DNA of 17,666 nucleotides. Source: Paramarasmius palmivorus. Taxonomy: Eukaryota > Basidiomycota > Agaricomycetes > Agaricales > Marasmiaceae. Position numbers and translations under genes: made by a program. The stretch is taken from the NCBI GenBank assembly GCA_037176845.1, contig JAYKXP010000384.1, forward strand, positions 1 to 17,666. The letters run 5' to 3'. The notes beneath the pieces were generated by a model. It had not been told where the DNA came from. It saw nothing but the letters and a program-made list of their open reading frames with translations, and ran no database searches. This document shows positions 9,416 to 15,832 of the stretch, piece by piece; within the stretch, counting starts at the first letter, position 1; every line of letters starts with the position of its first letter.

Positions 9416-9934
9416 ATGTCAGATGACCTCTGCAAACAGCTACGCTACGACCTACAAGGCGATGAAGAACTCGAATTCCTACGAGGGCAGGGTCATGACG
9501 ACAATTATATCTTGAAGACACTCTTACCTTTGCGGAAGAAAGGCAGACGACGTTGGCGAAATCGGATCAGTGCGAAGGAAAGCTATATTCGGTATGTATT
9601 CGCTCTTAATGAATCCCTCAAAACTCGGTACTCATCCTACGAAATAGGAACAGGGTCACAAAGAAAGAGAAGTCTAGGTTGCAAAGTGCCGCACACCGTG
9701 CTAAAGTGAACGAATCGGCCCCTGAAGTGAAGGAATTTCATTCGATGAAGAAGAAGGCACAGCAAAGGGAGTGGAGAGCGCGAAATCGTCAGCGACTTGC
9801 GGAGAAGGAACGAATCAGGCGTTCCAAAATGAGGTCTGTTTATCTTTCTAATATGTGTTACGCTGTCTCATGACTACATCCGGAAACAGGCCAGTGATCT
9901 AAATCATAGGATTACAAGTATCGAAGAACTCTGA
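9416..9934 (+). CDS. Basic bZIP-like protein, three exons
   Basis: Exons 9416-9591, 9648-9833 and 9895-9934 join in frame to 133 aa. Introns are 56 bp (GTATGT..ATAG) and 61 bp (GTCTGT..CCAG). The second acceptor was chosen at GGCCAG because it alone restores an open frame (SDLNHRITSIEEL, then stop). The first 35 residues are acidic with Leu. From residue 40 the protein is very rich in Arg/Lys, with two basic blocks (RKKGRRRWRNR; then WRARNRQRLAEKERIRRSKM) running into a short Leu/Ile heptad tail. The layout resembles a bZIP basic region with a truncated zipper, but the Asn-to-Arg spacing is one residue longer than the N-x7-R consensus, so it is only bZIP-like. DNA binding is plausible. The stop lies 49 bp before the next gene. 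Confidence 0.7.
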
Positions 9935-9983
9935 TCGCATATTTATTAAACGTCGTCAATGATACTCTCCTTCCCGTTTAATC

Positions 9984-11008
9984 ATGCCTCCAGAAGCTGC
10001 GTCTGACTCTGAGGCTCATCCAGCCCAAGAAGTCCGCTCATCTACACCACAAAGACCCAGGTTACCACCACTGACAATCAGCGAATTTTCCACTTCGCAT
10101 GTCGTATCAGACACTACGCCCACCTCACCATTACCTCCTTCGGATCCACCTTCCCCAAGTTCTTCTGAGAGGGATTTTTGGCAGGCACCGGTGATTCCCC
10201 GTCCACCTCCTCGAATCCCACGAAACTGGGATCAATTGGGTTCTGCCCGTGAGTTCAGACCAGCAAGGGTCCTCTTTCGTGATTGGGCTCCATTAGCGAC
10301 TGCTTCGAAAGCGGCACAGAAGGGCGCTGCGAATAATCCTGCAAAACGTTGGTTTGATATGTTATGTTTTAAGATGAACACAAGCTTACAGAGTCTCCAG
10401 GGCGGATACAACCGTTACTCTATTCCTTCCAGAGGAACGAGTATCATGCATTAGACACAAGTCAGTGTTCCGTCGGTCTTCTGAGAACACACCATCTCAT
10501 CGTTTCTCACAGGTGAAGTTGATTTATTTATGTCTCGGGCGATGGAACCAAGCAAGCTGCCACCCCGATTAAGTAGTGATAGTGCGAGTCATCAACATTA
10601 CCCCGCCTCTCTTCGCGGAACTCACGGCTCTCGGAAACATGATCGCTGCGTACCTGACCATGGTGCGTGTATTATGGGCCGCAAGGCATCTTTGAACAAT
10701 CCCTGAATGACAGTTCTTCAACAGTAAAGACATACCTACTCATGGCTCATACGATACAAGGTAAGGAGGACTTTGTACCCATTCGCATTCGAGGGATTTA
10801 TCTCATTCGTTGTGATAGCCGACTCCTCGCGACAATCCATGCCCCAGATTATGGACGCCGGCAACGAGGGCTGCATGAGCCCTGACATACGGACATTTCA
10901 TTTCGGTGTGTATTCATTTTATTTCTCGGGAAGGCCGCCGTAGGAACCCAGATGTTCCTTTTGCAGATCATCTTGCGACAACCGTGTTACAGGATCCCTT
11001 AATCATCC
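9984..11008 (+). pseudogene. Pro/Ser-rich gene interrupted by copia insertion
   Basis: The start is ATG 9984. Best chain: 9984-10347, 10392-10460, 10513-10666, 10730-10905 and 10952-11008, with introns of 44, 52, 63 and 46 bp; frame is kept and stays open until the first base of the LTR (about 273 codons). The first 80 residues are Pro/Ser/Thr-rich and probably disordered. A more ordered part follows (RNWDQLGSAREFRPARVLF), then QPLLYSFQRNEYHALDTSE, a hydrophobic stretch (LYPFAFEGFISFVVIADSS) and DVPFADHLATTVLQDPLII just before the LTR. Intron 1 (GTTGGT donor) and intron 3 (GTGTAT donor) are the weakest calls; a 10663-10760 intron ending the protein near 10885 is an alternative. No family is recognised. 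The 3' remainder should lie beyond the element, outside the window. Confidence 0.55.
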
Positions 11009-11495
11009 TGTTGAACACATGACCGTGTATCAGTATGCGTGCTATGCACGACACTCGCGTCTGTGGTCAATCCTAGATGACAAGAGACAATTTACCATAC
11101 TATCTCATGGAACGGGCAGAAGCACTTATACCTAACCAATAGTACGCTGTATTCATAAGGACTATTCAGTATATTCGTCAGACTAGCTTCTGTACTTACA
11201 AACATATGTATTACTGCTCACTAAGAGCATTCAGTAGTCTTACCAAGACTTCACATACTTACTCATACGCATTCTCACTTATGTAGTGTAGATTATCTAG
11301 TATAGAGTAAGTAACAGTATATAAGGCTTACCTGTAATTGTTTATAGCCTTAGTTAAATCTCATACGATTAACTACCTCGCCTAACAAGCATCTATCAAG
11401 TTCTACGCAAGTATAACTCTCAAAGCCCCAACAATGTGAGTTGAGACACATATTAACCACTGCGCACCGTCCCGGTTCTCGCTGCTCTCTCAACA
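11009..11495 (+). repeat. copia 5' LTR
   Basis: The LTR starts TGTTGA and ends TCAACA, a perfect 6-bp terminal inverted repeat, giving 487 bp. The right end is fixed by the primer-binding site that follows at once. The left end is the TGTTGA that gives the matching terminus, and it coincides with the abrupt end of the open frame of the interrupted gene. A TATA box (TATATAA, 11318-11324) lies about 180 bp before the LTR end, placing U3 on the left and R-U5 on the right. Confidence 0.85.
11318..11324 (+). promoter_or_regulatory. LTR TATA box
   Basis: TATATAA within CAGTATATAAGGC. In an LTR element transcription should start roughly 30 bp downstream, near 11350, defining the start of R. Confidence 0.6.
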
Positions 11496-11508
11496 GGTTA
11501 TGGGCCCC
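11496..11508 (+). promoter_or_regulatory. Primer-binding site, half initiator tRNA-Met
   Basis: GGTTATGGGCCCC immediately follows the LTR. It is complementary to the anticodon stem-loop of initiator tRNA-Met (GGGCCCATAACC). Drosophila copia and many relatives prime from a cleaved 5' half of this tRNA rather than its 3' end. The site contains an ATG that opens a 75-codon frame to 11727, of no recognised function. Confidence 0.85.
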
Positions 11509-12383
11509 GATGACAAGTTGGTCACCGTCAACACTTTGAAACTATTCTGGTGTAGATCGGGTCTTCTATGTCAAGCGGACTCATATCCGAGTTTACTTGC
11601 TAGAAGTTTCATGTGTAGCCGACGCCTTAACTGGCAAGAGGCCAAGACCACATGTCAAGTACCGATGTGCTTCTATGGGTTAAGGGTTTCACTTTTTATT
11701 CTTTTGTTCAACCCCTGTAATGTCTGAAAAATAAAGTTACCTTACTTACAGACTTCCACTTCCTTTCTCGGATTAGTATCGCCCTTATATTGGCTTTACT
11801 TTCCGATAGAAGTAACGAACTGTTGGGCCTATTTCCTTAACTGGAACATGGTTTTAGTCCATCAGGCACTCGTGGATTCTATTGAATTCCACAGAACCTG
11901 AGGTTGGCATTATGCCCACAACTGCGTTACTAGTTGTAGAATTACACATAAAGTATACCCAAGTTAGCGCCATCATGCTATAGGGTTACTTTATTAGAAT
12001 ACATATGCTCCAAATTTGTAGTTAGCATATATAGAAACTCTCCAGCCACACTAAGTCCTTTAAACGCTATCCCGGGAAGACAGAAAGACTTTTAGCGCTC
12101 GCTTTGTCTTGTGACATGGGGTAAGCACTTCGGTGTGTAACCATGATCCGAGGGATTGCTGATCGCAGCTTTAAGTCCGGTATGTTCCTGATTAGCTTTC
12201 TTTATGTGGCTGGTTTCATTTCGATCAGTCCGGGTGATGAGACCGGATGATCAGTAGGAAGTAGGAAATACACCAGAATAACTTTATGCGTTGACTGGTT
12301 GACAAACTGTTGTCGAGTTCTATATCCTGCTGATTGTTGATTCTGCAATTTTTGCTAATCATCAATTAATAGACTCAATAACA
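11509..12383 (+). other. copia untranslated leader
   Basis: An unusually long 875-nt leader lies between primer-binding site and gag. It has no convincing coding frame. It holds a strong hairpin at 12223-12252: stem GATCAGTCCGG with CCGGATGATC, one bulged G and a 9-nt loop. This is a candidate packaging or dimerisation structure. Several upstream ATGs precede gag. Confidence 0.6.
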
Positions 12384-14660
12384 ATGTCGACTCAATCTGG
12401 AAGCCAAGGTTCTCAAATTCCCTCTACTCGCATTAGGCCTGCAGACGCCAACACCTACTTCAATGTCCGAGCCTCTGGACATAGTGGTCGAGAATGGGTG
12501 AATGTCTGGCCTCAGGCAGGCGATGCAATGCCTACCTTTAATGCAGTAATGGAAACGGACAAATCTGGCGGCATGGATCATATTCCTATTTTCATGGGCC
12601 AGGAATGGAAAACCTGGAAAAGTCAAGTCGAATCCGTCCTCTATCTAAAGAAGGCTCATGCAGCCTTAACAGAGGAAGAGCCTGACTCAAAGGCCGATGG
12701 AGATCAACGTAAACAATGGAAAGAAGCGAATATGACCTGTATAGGTTTATTTATGGCAAAGCTGGCTGCTAATATGCATCACCTCATTGATCGTGCCTCA
12801 GCAAAGAAAACATGGGAAAAACTTTTATCCATGTTTGATAAGGCCGACAATGCGGTTGTCTTTATGTATTTTACGACTATGACACATGTCAAAACAGCAA
12901 TCGGGGGAAATCCAATCCCAGGAGCTATGACGATTCAGGAATGTGCAAACAAATTGGAGGAAAATAAATTTCCATTATCTGCAAAAATCATCGCACATAT
13001 CCTACTTGCATCCCTTCCCGAAGATACGGAATGGAACGCAATCCGAAGTCGGCTCTTTCACAACCCCGATGCAACGTTTACCTTCGATGCCTTTTTCACT
13101 GAAATTACCCTGGAATGGAATCGACGAAATGGATATGCCGATTATTCGGTTAATTCCGCACAGATCTATTCCAATAATGCACGGGTCTCCGGCATCAATC
13201 ATTATGCCGGACATCAGCCTCAATGGCAAACTGTGCATAGAAATAATGGTCGACGAAATTATGCCGGAAAGAAAAATAACCGTCAAAATAATCGACCAAA
13301 CCAGGGGAATAATAACAATCGAGGCAGACAGCAACAACAGCAGCAGCAGAAGCCAAAACAAAATAATAATGGACAACAGCAGCAACAAGGAAACAATAAT
13401 AATCCCAAGAAGGGAAAATCCAAGAAGGGTAAAGGCAAAAAGCCACAAGCTATGGCTTACATGGCCCACATAGTTGATGATGTATCCCAACTAGCCATTA
13501 CCCCAGATGCACAACCAATTGCATCGACATCGCGCGCAGGGGGGAATAGATCGCCTTCGCCATTAGACGAAAATGTGATCATATCTCCGCCCAATAATCG
13601 ATTCAATTCTCGAGGATCAGCTCGAGGGTTGTTACATCCAACCGGATCACTCGTATGCGCAATGCCGGATTACCCCGGCGATGATGAAAAACTTGGAGAA
13701 GAAGTTAGCAAAATGTGGTACACACGTGTCTATTCAGACGCGAATCTTAAAATGATGCAGAGGTACAACACAGAGTTCATAACACTTGAACAATTCTGTG
13801 AAGACATGGATAATTTCCAAGTCTTAATACAGCACAAGCGACGACTTTTATACACAATCGCTTCCAATAAAGGCTTTCTCGATAATCCTGCATTCAAAAA
13901 CTTCATGAAGCAGTACGAGCTATTTGCCTCCACAAATCTTGTACCTCCATTGCATGCTCCACATCGCACTCCTGCTGCTTTATGTCCAGAATGGTGCAAA
14001 AAATGTTCATACGGTCTAGATGCACATACAAATTATATGGGCAACGGCATATACGCTATGGCCGATTGGTCCTTATCCGAAGAGCATAAATATCGTTGGA
14101 CTTATAGCATGGATTATCAAGGCACAATATATGCCCAAGAGCAAGAAATTGCTAACTCCATGCAAAATAAAGAAGTCCTAATGGCCTTAACAGCCAATGC
14201 CTTCGCAGATGACAAACTCTCGAAATATTTCGAGAATTATATTGGCGAAGAATTACATCGTCACAAGTCATCAATGTGCAAAGAAGACTGCGATGAATGC
14301 AGCAAAGGATTACCAGAGGGATATTCATATTCCGGTTTTGGCATATATCGAAAACCCGGATACTATGAAGTACCTACGGATGAAGAAACTCTTATCCGGT
14401 ACCCACATGAATACAGTTTGGGGGATGCCCCTATTCTGTTCGAAGACCAAAAAATGCCACAAGATCTAACGCCACCGGTAACTACACCGCCGGAAGAGCG
14501 CAGGTTGATCTTCTGTGAAACGTGTATATCAAATCACACGTTGCAACATTGGGCATTTGGTCACCCTACATGCAAACCTCTGTTACCTTTTGCTTTCTCT
14601 ATAGATTGGGATGGCAAATACCTCATAAACCCAAAACGTCGCAATGTTATACATGCATGA
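12384..14660 (+). CDS. gag: copia Gag polyprotein (extended)
   Basis: 758 aa. Residues 1-60 are a polar leader. Residues about 64-275 match the copia Gag core (UBN2/retrotran_gag type): IFMGQEWKTWKSQVESVLYL near 68, a segment KKTWEKLLSMFDKAD, and ILLASLPEDTEWNAIRSRLF. Residues about 290-352 are extremely Asn/Gln-rich and end in a Lys-rich run (KKGKSKKGKGKK) that may bind RNA or act as nuclear signal. No CCHC knuckle is present. Instead the extra C-terminal half (400-758) holds two related Cys clusters, C534-x3-C-x2-C and C632-x3-C-x2-C, each followed by a G-x-G-I-Y motif, plus C711-x2-C714 near the end. This tail is much longer than in standard copia Gag. Gag assembles the virus-like particle that packages element RNA. 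The stop is TGA at 14658-14660, followed in frame by another ORF. Confidence 0.85.
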   Translation: MSTQSGSQGSQIPSTRIRPADANTYFNVRASGHSGREWVNVWPQAGDAMPTFNAVMETDKSGGMDHIPIFMGQEWKTWKSQVESVLYLKKAHAALTEEEPDSKADGDQRKQWKEANMTCIGLFMAKLAANMHHLIDRASAKKTWEKLLSMFDKADNAVVFMYFTTMTHVKTAIGGNPIPGAMTIQECANKLEENKFPLSAKIIAHILLASLPEDTEWNAIRSRLFHNPDATFTFDAFFTEITLEWNRRNGYADYSVNSAQIYSNNARVSGINHYAGHQPQWQTVHRNNGRRNYAGKKNNRQNNRPNQGNNNNRGRQQQQQQQKPKQNNNGQQQQQGNNNNPKKGKSKKGKGKKPQAMAYMAHIVDDVSQLAITPDAQPIASTSRAGGNRSPSPLDENVIISPPNNRFNSRGSARGLLHPTGSLVCAMPDYPGDDEKLGEEVSKMWYTRVYSDANLKMMQRYNTEFITLEQFCEDMDNFQVLIQHKRRLLYTIASNKGFLDNPAFKNFMKQYELFASTNLVPPLHAPHRTPAALCPEWCKKCSYGLDAHTNYMGNGIYAMADWSLSEEHKYRWTYSMDYQGTIYAQEQEIANSMQNKEVLMALTANAFADDKLSKYFENYIGEELHRHKSSMCKEDCDECSKGLPEGYSYSGFGIYRKPGYYEVPTDEETLIRYPHEYSLGDAPILFEDQKMPQDLTPPVTTPPEERRLIFCETCISNHTLQHWAFGHPTCKPLLPFAFSIDWDGKYLINPKRRNVIHA

Positions 14661-14666
14661 AAAATA

Positions 14667-15821
14667 ATGGGTAGAGATATTCCATCACCAAATTCATCAG
14701 CACCACCAAGTCCACCACAGTCAAATGACGAGTCTCATGATGATCCATCACCAAGCGGCGCTCCTCCATCACCAGCTGCTACATCATCTGACTTATCATC
14801 ACCAAAGACTGGTGTGACAACCTATATACAAGCCGCACAAAAAGGAAAAGGGAAACAACAACCGGCCAAATATTTTGGCAAATACGAGCAGTTTGATCAA
14901 GTCATCAGAGACTTAAGAGTAGGAGCAAGAAATGGCTCCATAATATGTCGAGACATCATCAGGGATATTTATCATACAACACCATCCGGAGAATTACTCC
15001 ATGATGATGCCTTCAACGCAATCGACAACTACATGCTCGGATTTAATAATTATCCACGTCTCAAAGCGGTGGGAAGGGATCCCAAATTACACAAAGGATT
15101 CTACCACCTCAGTGAATCATCTATTGCACATCAGGTGAAAGGCAGGGCGCCTATCGTTAATAAACCACAGGGAAAAGATAAAAAGACAAACATCTGTGCA
15201 TTCCATTCGGAAGGACACTCAGATGGCGAGTTATGTTCCCAAGAAGAAAGGGACTCTACTCGTATTTCTACCTGTGTTAACGAATCACTACGAGACAAAT
15301 CCCTTTTCCAACAAAAAACTACATTGGTACCGACTGCAAAAGAATTCAAGCCAAGGCTTGATTTACTCATTGGTAAGAAACCACTGACATCATCTCCAGA
15401 ACCGAAGCCAGTTATTATTTGGTCACAAATACCAAGACCGAGTAATCCGGTTAAATCAGTCATTTCCAATTCTGGAATGATTCGAAGTGTCACGGTCCAT
15501 TCTAAGGACCAACGACCAATTTTTTCCAAACCGGAATCTTCGGATTCTAAAATAGCATATCCACATGCTATTACTGGTTTTGATGATAGACCACATCCAT
15601 CAAGCGACGACACAGCAAAGGAAATGCTTCGTCGACAAGAAGAACAAGATCGCAACACGCGAAACTTGTCTTACACCAGGAGAGGAAGGGGAAGAGGTCA
15701 TAGGACCATCTCCAACCCAAGTGGCAGAAACCGACGTGCAAGTCGATCTCCATCTCCAGGTGATTTCGATCTTGATGATGCTGGATGGGATAACATTTCA
15801 GGAGAGCCAAGTTATCATTGA
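14667..15821 (+). CDS. Second gag-frame ORF, Pro/Ser-rich with Arg-rich tail
   Basis: 384 aa in the same frame as Gag, separated from it only by TGA-AAA-ATA. It could be made by readthrough of the TGA, by reinitiation at ATG 14667, or be an artefact of a single mutated codon. Residues 1-60 are Pro/Ser-rich. Residues about 68-155 look folded (AKYFGKYEQFDQVIRDLRVG, then NAIDNYMLGFNNYPRLKAVG). The middle is polar with scattered Cys/His (ICAFHSEGHSDGELC). The tail has an RGRGRG stretch and RNRRASRSPSP, resembling RGG/RS-type RNA-binding regions, and might replace a zinc-knuckle nucleocapsid. I do not recognise a domain family. Pol begins in the -1 frame 11 bp after its stop. Confidence 0.75.
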   Translation: MGRDIPSPNSSAPPSPPQSNDESHDDPSPSGAPPSPAATSSDLSSPKTGVTTYIQAAQKGKGKQQPAKYFGKYEQFDQVIRDLRVGARNGSIICRDIIRDIYHTTPSGELLHDDAFNAIDNYMLGFNNYPRLKAVGRDPKLHKGFYHLSESSIAHQVKGRAPIVNKPQGKDKKTNICAFHSEGHSDGELCSQEERDSTRISTCVNESLRDKSLFQQKTTLVPTAKEFKPRLDLLIGKKPLTSSPEPKPVIIWSQIPRPSNPVKSVISNSGMIRSVTVHSKDQRPIFSKPESSDSKIAYPHAITGFDDRPHPSSDDTAKEMLRRQEEQDRNTRNLSYTRRGRGRGHRTISNPSGRNRRASRSPSPGDFDLDDAGWDNISGEPSYH

Positions 15822-15832
15822 ACAAATCTAAT

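Noticed and set aside
11500..11727. 75-aa ORF starting in the primer-binding site as a real gene
   Set aside because: Its start lies within the tRNA-complementary site and the product has no recognisable feature; noted as an upstream ORF only.
11821..12383. TGTTGGG..AATAACA as the copia LTR
   Set aside because: No primer-binding site follows 12383. The primer-binding site at 11496 and the matching TGTTGA/TCAACA ends place the LTR at 11009-11495.
13002..13490. Minus-strand ORF with many Leu/Ile (162 aa) in gag
   Set aside because: It is the antisense of the Asn/Gln-rich tract of Gag, which automatically yields Leu/Ile codons.
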